A DNA stretch of 64,000 nt. Source: Cymbidium sinense. Taxonomy: Eukaryota; Streptophyta; Magnoliopsida; Asparagales; Orchidaceae. Each line of letters opens with the position of its first letter. Position 1 is the stretch's first letter. The notes beneath the pieces were generated by a model, which was not told where the DNA came from, did not search any database, and saw only the letters and a list, made by a program, of their open reading frames with translations. The translations under genes were made by a program, and so were the position numbers. Location of the stretch: assembly GCA_021442155.1 (NCBI GenBank), contig CM038225.1:83464925-83528924 (forward strand), given 5' to 3'. Shown here piece after piece: positions 1 to 12,089 of the stretch.

Positions 1-1720
1 CTCTTCTAAAAAGGCAAGGGTTGGAATAGTTCTCCTAACTCTGGGCCGCTATATGATGAGATTCTCATATCATCTATTTGATCCTTACACCAATAATGAA
101 TTTGAATATGAGGCTCTAATTTTCGGTCTAGAGTTAGCCATTTTGCTAAGCATCTAGAACATCAATATCTTTAGTGATTCCCAACTAGTGGTCAACCTAA
201 TCGCTGGGTCCTATAAAGTTCTCAAGCCTAGACTCCATCACTACCACAAGTATATAATGGAGTTGTTGGCCTAAGTACTAGAGGTTACCATCTTCAAGAT
301 CCCTCGAGGAAAAAAAATGCTATAGCAGATGCTTTAGTCAAGCTTGCTAAGGAATTGTCATGTCCGGAAGATGAGTCCATATCAATAGAGGTCCAAAATA
401 GGCACTTCCTACCTTTTATTGATATTGAACTCATCGAAAGATACTCTCTTGAAGGGAGATTATCGTTACTAAAAAGGACAAGGAGCTAGATTGAGGTAAC
501 CATTTATTGATTACCTAAATAAAGGTAAACTACCTCAAGAGAAGTCCCAAGCATATTAAAAGAAGCAAAGGGCACTTTCCTATGCTCTCATGGATGGTGT
601 CTTGTACTAGTGGTCTTTCAATCATAAGCGGTTATGTTGTTTAGATAAACACGAAGCACATAAGATCATGATCAAGGTGCACTCAAGATTATGCGAGCTA
701 ACCAATCTGGTCCCAAGATGAAAGCCAAAATTAAGAGACATGGATATTATTGGCCATTGATGATCTCAGTTATGGGATGTAGCTAGAAATGCCATCAATG
801 TCAAGTACACGGAGTGGTCTACACCAACCACCCAACATCCTACATCCAACATTGGCCTCATGACCATTCGAGTGTTGGGGTACTGACATAGTGGGTCCGA
901 TTGATCCTCCTTCTTTGAAGGCTCATCGGTTATCTTAACTGCTACCGACTACTTTTCCAAATGGGCGGAGGTGATTCTGCTCAAGGAGGTCAAAGCTCAG
1001 CATGTGCTCTAATTTTTTAGAAATTCATATCGTATATAGATTCAGGGTATCCTACCGAATTATATCTGATAATGATACTATATTCAAGAGCACCAAGATC
1101 AACAACTTCGCCTAAAGATATAACATAGATTGGAGATATTCCATCCATCCACTATCTGAGAGAGAATGGTTTAACAGAAGCCTTCAACAAAACTCTTATC
1201 CAAATACTCAAGAAGACACTCGATGGAACAAATGATGGCATGAGCAGTTAGTTGAAGCATTGTGGGCCTACCACACTACCTACAAAATTCCTACTCAGTC
1301 CACTCTTTTCTCCTTAGTGTATGGGTTTGAAGCCATCCTTGCATTAGAAGTCCAACTCCCACCATTAAGGATAGCCTTGTGTAGCAAGATCAGAGCAGAA
1401 TGCCAAGTTGCTATTAGAAGAGCTCGAAGGTTTTGAGGAGAGACGCTTATGAGCATGCCAAAATCTTGAGTTATACAAAGCCAAAATGATTCAAGCTCAC
1501 AACAAGTTGGTCCACCCTAGAGCTTTTTAAGTAGGAGAGCTTGTTTTAGTTCTAAAGAGACCAATTATTACCTGTCTCAAGGTGGGAGGTAAGTTTGAAC
1601 CCACTTGGGAAGGCCCTTTCACCATAGAGAAAGCCTACCAAGGGGATTATATTAACTCACTTACCATAAAGGAGAGCATCCGATGCTTCCAATCAATAGA
1701 CTCTACTAAGTAAATATTCT
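1..1720 (+). pseudogene. Ty3/gypsy retrotransposon pol fragment: RNase H and integrase (decayed)
   Basis: This is the 3' end of a retrotransposon polyprotein that would reverse-transcribe and integrate the element. From base 2, one frame reads TNNEFEYEALIFGLELA and then SDSQLVV, the signature of the additional RNase H found in the Tat lineage of plant Ty3/gypsy elements; it continues to about 360. A zinc-binding integrase N-terminus follows at about 655-830 (CHQCQVHG is readable). The integrase core follows with KAHRL and EVKAQHV, a catalytic-type SDN near 1060 and EALWAYHTTY near 1255. A C-terminal WEGPFTIEKAY lies near 1605. Stop codons and frame changes run throughout (for example at the A-run near 310 and near 690), so it is not functional. 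The 5' part of pol and gag lie outside the window. Lineage assignment is from recognition of motifs only. Confidence 0.9.
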
Positions 1721-4204
1721 CCATAAAATCTTATTTAAAAGAAATTATCATCAATGAAAATTCCATTTCAAATTAAGTCCCTTCAAATTGAAAGCATTTT
1801 AATCTACGATTCTGCATGACGTATTTATGATAGGTGTAAGAGAACCCAAATAGCATCTTATCCTTCATTAGCAAACACAAACAAAACCAAACAAACACAT
1901 ATCCTTTATTTTGGGCTACTTTGAGTCATGATAATGTCTCAGTAGCCCTCACTCAGTAGCTGCTCTAGGTTGGGTTTGATTCACTACTTGGCTAATGTGT
2001 CTCCACAATGGTCTCTAGCTTAGGAGGATGTAAGTCCCTACACTTTCTTCTTGACCTAACCAGTACACATTGATGAGCATCTTGTTAGTACGGTAGGCCT
2101 TACTGCATGGCGGTAAGTTATTATCATGTTGTATATGTTTAAGAAGATGTAAGTCCCACACTTTCTTCTTAAACTAGCCATCATGTACTGACTAGGTGGA
2201 GTATAATTGAGGATTATGATAAGTCCCCGTAGCGGCTCGTTTTCACTTATCTACTTCAAGTTTGGGTCTAATCCTTCCTCGGGACTTCCCACTTAGTAGT
2301 TGCCCTAGGTTGGATAGTACCTGTATAGTGATGATAGACTATCTTGATGATCATTTCTGTCTATGAAGATGTAAGTCTTTTACACATTCTTCTTAGTTGG
2401 TCATCGCACACTGATGGGCCCTTAGGTTGGCTGGTGTTTGCTATGCTGACACCCGGTGGATGACACCACTCATGACAGATGTAAGTCCCTATGCTTTCTC
2501 CTTGAGTTGGCCACCGTAAACATATAGGCTTTCCTTTTAGGGATCAGGATAACGCCCCTAGGGGCACCTCCCCTGTGGGCACTCTATTTGGATCATGTCC
2601 TTGCGACCCCATCTAGACACTACCCGGGTTACTACTGGATTGGATAGTCCACTATCCTAGTAACCTCCCCTATGGTTGGAAGGTTTGTACTTCAAATGTG
2701 TAGACTCTCCCTTTGGATTGATAAATGTGAGACAAGTCATGTCGACATAGCCCCTTCATAGTGCGGTCCATCGCACACCAACATGGTCCATGCAAACATA
2801 TAAACAAACAAAATATATATTTGCTTATGGATTAGGAGAACACCCCCAGTGATACCTTTTTCTAAGTAGACATCCTATCTTTAGGGAAGTGTCAACAAAA
2901 CTCTATATAGGAATCACCTAACTACTCTCGAGTTGAGGTAAGATCCACAGTGACACTCACTCAGTAGTTGCCCTAGGTTGGGTTTGATTTATTGCGCATC
3001 AATAGGTCACCCCAGTGTCATTTCTGCCTTAGAAGATTTAAGTCTCCGTGCTTTCTTCCCAGCACAATCATTGCACACTAGAAGGCAACCCTTAGGTCGG
3101 TTAGTCTTACCCTTTGGATTTTAGACTATTCATTTAGTTCGAAATCTGACACAGGTCTAGGCTGACATAACCCCTTTTTACCATCACACACCAGTGGGGT
3201 CCATCAAATTAAATGAAATCAAATAAAATTAATTCTGACTACTCTTGAGTCAAGGTAAGATCCCCAGTGGCACTCACTCAGTGGTCGCCCTAGGCCAGGT
3301 TCAATTTGTTGCACATCTAACAAGTCACCTTAATGGTTATTTCTGCTTTGGAAGATGTAAGTCTCTACGCTTTCTTCCTAACACAGCCATTGTACACCAA
3401 AAGGTATCCTTTAGGTTGGATAGTCCTACCCTATAGCTAGTAGACTACCCCTTTGGTCTTGTAAATCTAAGATAGGTCAAGGCCCCTGTGGCTCCTTCTT
3501 AGTGGGTCCATCACACACCGACAGGGTTCATATCATATCAAAAGTAAACAAATTCAACCAAGCTCATACCCCCAATGGGTATGCCCTCAAATCAAATCAA
3601 AATAAATTAAATCAAATTCAATTTAATCTCCCTAGTGGAGTTAAATCACATTCCTCTCTTAATGGAGCCCAAATCAATCAAATAAAGCAAAATCAAACCA
3701 ACCTCCTAGTGAAGTCATAACAAATCAAATTGAAATAAACCCAGTCTTGATCCCCAGTGGATTCAAGTTTATATCCCCAGTGGACATGCCCCCAAATTAA
3801 ATTAAACACATACAAGACAAAATCAAATTCAAACTAGTATCCTCAGAAGATTCCTCCCAAATAATTCAAATATACCAAATCAAATCTCAATCCCTAGTAG
3901 ATTTCCCCTCCTTTTATGCCCTTGGCATAAATTTATCTCAAATTAAATGCAATTATGTGAGATTCCCCAACAAATCCTTCTTTATGTCCCTGATGAAATT
4001 CAAATCAAATCTCTTTAACCCTCTTATGCCTTTGGCATGAGATGAGTCACATTGCACTAAGATCGTGATTCTATCTACCTCTTGGGTTTAGGTATAGATC
4101 ATCTCCATTAGGGCTTGCAATCTTTGGACATTTTTGATCATCTCATACAATGCTAATACATGTGGTGTGCCCTTTAGTTACACCACACCTATTGGGGGTT
4201 CTTT
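1721..4204 (+). repeat. Retrotransposon 3' untranslated region with degenerate internal repeats
   Basis: There is no coding sequence between the end of integrase and the LTR at 4205. The stretch is built from diverged repeats. GATGTAAGTC followed by a CTTTCTTCTT-like tract recurs near 2028, 2145, 2368, 2485, 3023 and 3353. CACTCACTCAGTAG followed by CCCTAGGTTGGGTT recurs near 1948, 2953 and 3270. From about 3490 to 3900 short units with CCCCAGTGGA or CCCTAGTGGA alternate with AAATCAAAT runs. Plant LTR retrotransposons, particularly Tat-lineage ones, are known to carry variable tandem repeats between pol and the 3' LTR, so the position fits. No convincing polypurine tract is visible; the nearest candidate is the G-run at about 4193-4198. 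Confidence 0.7.
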
Positions 4205-4229
4205 TGTTGGCCTCACTTTTGGAGTGAGG
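4205..4229 (+). repeat. Hairpin at the 5' edge of giant LTR GL1
   Basis: CCTCACT (4211-4217) and AGTGAGG (4223-4229) form a perfect 7-bp stem around TTTGG, five bases inside the LTR edge. The same hairpin occurs at 38190-38208 in GL5 and, with one mismatch, on the minus strand at 60322-60340 in GL6. The role is unknown; LTR edges are where integrase binds. Confidence 0.75.
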
Positions 4230-4969
4230 ATTCATCTCCTCCATCATAAATCAAATGAGTCATCTAGACACTAAGAGCTCCTTAGTCATAAGACACTTTT
4301 AGTGGCTAAGTGAACAATTAACCTAAGTCTAGATAGTTAGAAGGATTAGGCATAGGATTAGCTATGCCTTAGGACCTAGGAAAACCTACCTAGCTTATAG
4401 CCTAATCAAATATATGCCTATCTCCTTAGCTAAATTCCAACCTTAAATCAATTACAATCCAATCCAATTGAATTTTAATTCTAATCCAAACAATCAAACC
4501 AACATCTAATCTACCATAATCTAAACCTAAGCCCATGATTTATTCCTATGGACTTAGCCAAATCTTCTTTCAATCCAAATCAAATTTAATTAATGTTCTC
4601 ATAAATCAATCAATTTTTCAATCATCATTCTGAACCAAATCAAATCTACAATCAAACCAAAATCAAACCCAAACCTAAGCCTATGATTCAACCTTCGACT
4701 TAGCCCAATTTTCCTTCAATCTAATTCAAACTTAATTAATTTTATCATGAATCAATTCAATCCTTCAATCATCATTCTAAACTAAATCAAATCTACAAGA
4801 AAAGCTAATCAATTAAAATAAATTCAATCAAACCTAACCTATCCCATTTGAACCCAAATATTCAAATGAGCAAAACCCAATTAAATCCAAAATCAATTGC
4901 AACCAAAGCAATAAATCAATCCCAAAGCAATATCCAAACTCAACTAAATTCAATTCAACCCAAAATCCA

Positions 4970-6110
4970 ACTCAATTAGACCAATTGGTCTACTTGACCC
5001 AAAGTGACCAATTTGACCAAATTGAGCTAAACTCAATCTAACCCAAATTGGATTGAACCAACCCTCCAAATCTTCTCCAAGATGATTGTTGATCATCTTG
5101 GATGGCCTAAATATAATCAATTCAATTCAATCAAGCCAATTGATCTATTTAGGCTCACTTGACCCAAAGTGACCTAAAGGACCTATGTGAACCAACTTTC
5201 AATCCAACCCGAATTGGATTGAACCAAATTAATCAAAACCTCTTACAATGATTGTTGATCATCCTTTATTGATAAATTATCATCAATTGGGTCAAACTAA
5301 GTCAACCTAGCCATTTGACCAAATCAACCCACTTAATCTACATGAGCCAAATGAACCAAATCCCATCATAAGCAAAATTAAATAAAACCAATGATCCAAA
5401 TCAATCTAAAATCTGTCTTTGAACATGATTTGACCATCAATTGAGCCAAACCAAACCCAATTGGCCCTTTGACCCAATTGACCCAATTTATCTAAAGAGC
5501 CAAATTAGGTCAAATCAAAATCTAACCCAATTTGATTGCAACCAATGACTCAAAGTCATTCCAAATTGATCAATGAACATGATCAAATCCTTGATTGAGC
5601 TCAATTTGACCAATTGAACCATTTAGAAAGGGTCAATTTGGCCTAAATTATTCCTAAATTCAAATTGATTCAAGCCTAAGCCTACAATCATCTTCAATTG
5701 ATCAATAAAATATAAACCAATGCCTAACCCAAGCTGATTTGGCTAATTTGGCCAAATTGGTCAACTTAGCCTATTTGACCCATTTGAACTCAAATGAGCC
5801 AAAATTAAATCCAAGCCAAATTGAACCAAACCAATTACACCAAAATATTTCAAATACTCATTTAAACTTGACCCAAGCCTTGGTTTGACCCAATTTGACC
5901 AATTGGTCAACCTAATCGAACCTAGCCCAATTTAATCTACATGAGTCAAATTGAGTCAAACCCATTCAAACCAAGCCCAAATCCAATGAAACTTAGCATG
6001 ACCCTTCCTTTGATCACCTTGGGTCAACCCAAATCCAACCCAACCCATGATTAACTCTAATTGACCCATTACCCAATGGGTAAAACTTACCAAATGGGAT
6101 AAATACCCCA
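4970..6110 (+). promoter_or_regulatory. TTGACC (W-box-like) motif field in GL1
   Basis: This is a dense run of TTGACC, TTGACCC and TTGACCAA words with AATTGG spacers, including the perfect 16-bp palindrome TTGACCAATTGGTCAA at 5895-5910. TTGAC(C/T) is the core recognised by WRKY transcription factors. Whether these are bound is inference. Similar fields lie in the same place in every other giant LTR copy. Confidence 0.55.
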
Positions 6111-7214
6111 TTTGAATGGTCAAACCCGCTCTCCTCCTCATGGTTGCCTCTTAGGCCTCCACCTAAGCAAGAGGGATACTAGCTCACCTGACCCAATGAT
6201 GATTGAGTTGGCCATGAGCCAAGTGGTGGTGAGTTCACCCCTCTACTCCCATTGGAAAATTAAAATCAAGGACTCCCACTCCTCTTCCCATGGTAGCCAC
6301 TCCCCCTCACTCACCCATTCAAACCGAGCCAACTCAACACCTCCTTGCCACCCTCGACCACCTACGATAACCACTAGAGGTGAAATCGATCCACATCGTT
6401 CGATCCAAGAGAGGAGGGGGTCTACCACCTCATTTTGTTTCAATTTGACAAAGAGAGCATCCTTAGAGCCCTAGTAACTTGAGACGAGCCACCAAAGCCT
6501 CTTCCTGAGCTGCCTTCTTGTCAAAAAACCCCAACCTGAAATAAGACAACTTCCATCTCTGTGCAACTCCACCAAAACTCAATCCCATTCAAATTAACTC
6601 CACCCACACATTTACCAAGCTTCAGTGAGGCAAAACAAACTCTCCCCCGAGCCATTCGAGCATTGGAAGCCCTCCCTAGATCAACTCTGATGAGTTTTTC
6701 GATGATGGTTGATCAATAGAGCCAACGGTGAGGAATGAAGGTGCCATCTTCTTAACAGGGCTTCACTTCTTCAAGGCGAAGCTACCTTGATTAGTTCACC
6801 ACTGGTCTGAAGCTTCGGTGAGGTCTGGCAAACTGAGTATTTTCTATTTTTTCTAAGCCTTTTCGAAGGAAATATGATTTTCATGAGAATCCAACCATAG
6901 GATCCTTTTAGATCTCTCCTTTGAATGTGTAGGATCAATCTTGAGCCTCCTTGAGCTCTGGAGAGCTCAATTTGGTGAAGGAAGGTGAAAGGTGTACATC
7001 TTCGTCACTTAGAAGATGATAGATCATTTGCCATATGTTCCGCATGATCGGAACAGAGTCGTGAACTCTCGATTAAATTAATTAAATTTATTACTATAAG
7101 AACCACAAGATTAATATTTGCCATTTGATCTAAGGTCAAATGGTAGGAATGAAAGTGCGCTCGCCTCTGCCAAGTTAGTGCTAAGTCGGACGATTTTAAA
7201 TAACCAATCCCGCG

Positions 7215-7300
7215 ATGCACCATGTGAAAAGTGTGACACGTCAACAATCTGCATGGTGCCACATGAAAAGCGCACCACATTAGTGATCCATGTGGTGCCA
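7215..7300 (+). promoter_or_regulatory. Paired G-box-like motifs in GL1
   Basis: Related CACCATGTG, GACACGTC, GCCACATG and CATGTGGTG words sit in inverted arrangement just before an AT-rich TTAATTAA zone. The equivalent region of GL7 has two exact CCACGTGG motifs, so these appear to be decayed G-boxes (bZIP/bHLH sites). Function is inferred. Confidence 0.45.
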
Positions 7301-8689
7301 ATGGGATTAGGCTTAATTAAGGCTTAATTATCCATTTTAATCATTGAAACTTTGAAAAATCATAACTAACTGTAGAAAAATTCAAAAAATGCAAATAAAT
7401 ACTCATTTTAAAGGTAAAATAGAGAAGAATTCATTAAAATTATTTTTAGTTGGTTTTGAATAGTAATTAAGGCTAAATTGGGGCTTGAATGTCCACTTAA
7501 TTATCTTATTAAGCCTAATTACAAGAGTAATTAGTTCCAAATTTTGAGAATTGATTTAATTGGATGACCTCTGCCTCCCATGATTTTCTTGGAATTTATT
7601 GCTTAGGTAATTAGGGAAATTGATGTTTCAAACCTTAATTACCCCTTAATTAATTCAATGATTAATTAACATTTCAAACATCAATAATTAATTAATTAAA
7701 GCCTATTAATCATTGATTAATAGTAAATGGATGAGGGAGAGTGATTGGGAGTTAATTTCTAGCCTTTTTTCCAAATTCATTTTATTTTTAAGAGGATTAA
7801 TTAAGATGGTAGTTAATTAAGTGTTTAATTAATCACTTAAATGGCTAAATTAAATAAAATTGAATTACAAATCACATCAGATAATTAACAATGAAATCAA
7901 GGGTTCCTCTTTATGTGTTTAATAATATAAAGACCCCATAAGGAAATTATGATTCCCATGGGTGTGGGAAAATTATAAAAGTACTTAATTAAATTCTTTA
8001 ACTTAATTAATCTTTAATTATATGCCTATTGCATTAGGTCCTTTAGGAGTATTGCGATTTTAATTTTCTCACATATTCATATCATTTGTGGTTCATGATT
8101 AAATTGTTAATCAAATTAAAGAAGCATAAGAAAGGGTAATTAAGTGATTTAATTAATGACTCAACTTAATTAATCAATAAAATTCATTTAATTATCTTTC
8201 TTTGAACTAATATTGATTACCAACATGGAAATGGGGTTAAAATAGCAAGTAATTTCTCTCATTTTTAAGTTTAACTCAAATCCAAAAGTCAAGTTAATGA
8301 GAAGCTTTGGTTTTCTTTAAATAATTTTATTTGATGTGATTGTCTTTAGGAATTAATGTATTTGAATGATCCATGTGTTTATATTTAGTTATTCCTTTCC
8401 AATCACTTTTAAATGTTGCATGTCATGTGGTTTCATGCATTCATTCTTTCAAATTCAAATAAATAAAATATATTTTATTTATGTAAGCTTGTATGTGTTG
8501 GCTTAACTTAATGATATGTTTGGCTTTTATCATTAATTAATTCAAATATATTTTTTCAAAGTTTATAAATTGATACTAATATGTGGAATGGTGATAGTTA
8601 TAGATACATACAGGGTTTGCATGTGCTTATAGCTTAGAGATATGAATGTGAAGCTCTCTTTCTTATGATTCGTATATAAATCTACAAAA

Positions 8690-9320
8690 GTTTGAATGTT
8701 AATAACTGTATAGTCTGGACATCCCAGGAATATGAGGCTTTAAGTAGCCCCAATGAGGTCAATTAATTACCTCACTTCCCTAATTAACAATGAAACATAC
8801 TTATTTGATTTCATTCCAATGTATTTTCATATTAGAATTTGGATAGAGCTTTAATTCATGTGCATAAATAATTCAACCAATGAAAAGTACAACCTTTGCA
8901 TGGTATGTAATCTTCTAATTCATGTATACATTAATATGTATTTAAGATAGTAAGTATATAGTCTGGACATTTTGGGAATACGAGGCTTTACGTAGCCCCA
9001 AGTAGGTCATTTGATTATCTCACTTCCCTGGTTTAAACAATGGCATGTACTTGCTTACATTTTTTATACATGTGTATGTGATTAAAGAATGAAAGCCCTC
9101 TCTTTCTATTAAAAGTACATGCATTCATAATTACCTAAGTCACTAAAACCTATAGTATGTGGATGTAAAGTTTTTTTTTCTTGATTCATATATAAATTTG
9201 CATAAGTTTGAATGTTAATAAGTATATAGTCTCGACATCCAAGAATACGAGGCTTTAAGTAGCCCCAAGGAGGTCATTTGATTACCTCACTTCCTTGATT
9301 AATAATGACATGTACTTATT
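8690..9320 (+). repeat. Three CTGGACATCC modules in GL1
   Basis: A block reading GTCTGGACATCC, then GAGGCTTTAAGTAGCCCCAA (or a close variant), then a CTCACTTCC stretch ending near a GACATGTACTT word, occurs at about 8711, 8959 and 9226. The spacing is about 250-265 bases. Other giant LTR copies carry two, one or none. Confidence 0.8.
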
Positions 9321-10082
9321 TGATTTCTCTCCTATGTATTTTGGTATTAGAATTTGGATAGAACTTTAATATACATGTACTAATAATTCAATTAAATAAA
9401 ATACAAATTCAAAACATATGCATTCACCATCATTTAAGTGTGCCAAAATATATTGTATGTATAGATATGCTAAGTGTTAAATCATGTGCATGGTACATGT
9501 GATGGAAGGGAATGACCTGATATATGTCATGTAGTAGTAATTAGATTATATTAATCTTAAGATACCTTTCATATTGAATAGGATTATTTAAAGTTAACCC
9601 AAACTTAGGATTAATAAAAAATTTAATAAACCATTCACTAAAGAGAACTAAATCATAAAAAATGTGCTTTACAAAATGTTTTAAGGTAGGGATGAAAGGG
9701 GGGTAAGCCTCTTACCTCTCTTTATAACAAGTAGATACTAAGTAAAATCATATGAAATGGAACAAAACATAAGCAAAAATTAACAAATCAACTAAACAAC
9801 TTGAAGTGTAACCAAATTTTATGTTAAACTAAATTTTTCCACACTTAGAAAATCATAACTCTAATGCTTAGTTATGACATAACTCTAAATCATTCTACAC
9901 TTAAATTAATAATGCCTTCACACTCATATTAGAATTAACCACCAGTTCTAGTCCTAAGTTAGGATGGTGTATGTGTGATGTATGTTTTGTTTTGTGATGT
10001 AATGTTTTAGGCTGGATGTTAAGGTGCATTACTCCTAGACTCGATGTTAGGTCATCATTAGTCTAATCATATTTTCTATAGG

Positions 10083-10160
10083 GGATTATGCTTAAGGGGT
10101 TGCTTAAAAATAATTATAAATGCTTTGCTTGTAGGTTGCTTAAACCCCTAAGCATAATCC
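10083..10160 (+). repeat. Conserved 80-bp inverted repeat in GL1
   Basis: GGATTATGCTTAAGGGGT at the left pairs with ACCCCTAAGCATAATCC at the right around an AT-rich loop of about 40 bases. The same inverted repeat is present in all seven giant LTR copies. It may be a structured RNA segment or a fixed small insertion. The loop's right side, TTGCTTGTAG followed by GTTGC, also resembles a splice acceptor, though this is weak. Confidence 0.75.
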
Positions 10161-12089
10161 AAGTTAGGATAGGTGGGCTTGGTTACCCATGTCAGGGTGC
10201 TAAGTCCCAATTATAAAATATGACTGCTTATGGTTGAATGTATGTTTAGCAAAACTCTATTTTGTAGGTATAGTTAGATTTACTTTTCCTATATATAAAT
10301 GTAATTTTTATAATATGAATTAGAATTAGTGTTATGGGGGATTAGGATGAGCAGTGGCTAGAAGGCATAGTCCTAGGGTGCCCTGTGATGCCTTTGGAGC
10401 AAATCAAAACTATAGAAGAAGGCATAAAGAAAAGAAGACCCCTATAATATGTATTCCATTTCTAATTATAATTATTCTTTCATATTCCAAGTTGTATAAA
10501 GGTAGAGCTCGACTACCCAATTTTCTCCTTTCTGGGGTGTATAGCGGTACCCGACCGCACTAGCCTTTTATTCTTTCATAGTTTATGGAATTGATTGATG
10601 TTATGTTTAGCTTATGCATTAGGATTACCTCCTTTTCATAGTTTCTTTATGATTGATATTTTAATATGTGTGTTGGATGCGATAGGCTCTTGGGATAAAA
10701 TTAATTCTTCTATCCAATTAAGAACTCATAACTAAATTTTAAACAACTTATGACCTCATCATAAAGCTTAGGCTCTAACCAAAATAATTAAAAGATTTAG
10801 CAACCCCATAATTGTATGGTTGTATGCTTCACATTGTGCATGTCATATTCCTCTTTCCTTGAATATGGGAGATCTCCATCATTGCACGATGGGGGAATGC
10901 TTAACCTGTGAAGGCATCCCTTGTGGTAGAGAACACCCTCTTCTCACTGATTTGGCCAACAGTCAAATTTCATCAAACATTAGGCATAAGAAATCCCAAA
11001 GCCTTTATCCAAAAATGATGTGTCAAAATAAAAAAAATTTGTAAAGATTTACATTTGTAGACTAAGTCATATACTCATACCACTCATGCTCTAGTCTCTT
11101 AGGGAGTAGGTTTAGGACTTTAGTCTCTTCCTAATTTAATAACAAGCCTAACCATCTTGCAATTTCATAAGACCAACCTACATGGATTTAAAGCATAAGA
11201 TGTGTTAGCTGGAGACCACTCCAAGTGGTTGTAAGTCCAAAAGAGTCGGATGGTTTACTCTCTCTTATGGAAGTGAATCATTATGTCCCCTTTCGCTTAG
11301 ATTTAGGTCATGCTTTAGCTTGTGCTAAAGCTCCCTAGATTTAGGATCTGAGGTTACTATTTCTTTTGGGCTAAAAGCATAAATTCTCACCTTTTAGGCA
11401 CTTCTGTATTCTTATGTTGATGGATTATAAGCCCTAGTAATCTAATAAAATTTTAACTCAAACAAAATAAATACCCTAACTTTCAAGTATATAATGCTTC
11501 ACCATAGGATAAGTTAGAATGCTCACTAGGCTTCCTAATATCATGTGTGTTTCCTATGTATCTTCCTTTGGATTTCAAAATAAGTCTTTCTAATTGAATA
11601 ATCCTACTTGATTTTCCAAAATAGATAATCTTTTGATAGTCTTAACCATGAAATCTTTGGAGACAATAATTACCTGCTTTAATCGAGTGTGTTCTTAGAA
11701 GATTTGAATTCTTAGGATGTAATTAACCATGGAGGCTTACCTCCATAGGAACTTAAGAACCTGTCATAAAATAAACCATACTTTACTTTTCCATGTAAAG
11801 TATAGGAAAGATCTCTAGTATATTCGAAGACCCATCATGCCTTAGGAGTTCTTATTAAATGATTAGGTCCATTATATGATGATGTTTCTATCTTTCGAGA
11901 TAGTACATCATATCATAATATCATACTCAATGACTTCAATAAGTACCCCCTACAATCTATGTGGTGTCCACCCCACATCTAAAAATAAACACCACAAATA
12001 CACCATTCCTTAATATCATTCTTGATTATTTCAATAAGTACCCTCTAAGATCTATGTGGTGTCTCTATGACTCCAAAAAAAACACCATA

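Larger units (their letters stand above)
4205..12089 (+). mobile_element. Giant LTR copy GL1, probable 3' LTR of the upstream gypsy element
   Basis: It starts TGTTGGCCTCAC and ends ACACCACA at 11996, or ACACCATA at 12089 after a duplicated terminus. It shares landmarks, in the same order, with the other copies in the window: terminal hairpin; TTGACC-rich field (4970-6110); G-box-like pair (7215-7300); CCTCCCATGATTTTCTTGG near 7575; three CTGGACATCC modules (8711-9320); 80-bp inverted repeat (10083-10160); GATTAGGATGAGCAGTGG near 10342; GTAGAGCTCGACTACCCA near 10502; terminal GTGGTGTCC. A gypsy pol in the same orientation lies upstream and I find no matching 5-bp duplication at its two sides. 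That is what a 3' LTR, rather than a solo LTR, should show. A length near 7.8 kb is extreme for an LTR. No ORF here looks genuine. Confidence 0.7.

Noticed and set aside
6112..6474. 120-codon open frame, the longest in the window
   Set aside because: It lies inside GL1. The composition is proline/serine/histidine-rich by chance, no domain is visible and the frame is not kept in the other copies.
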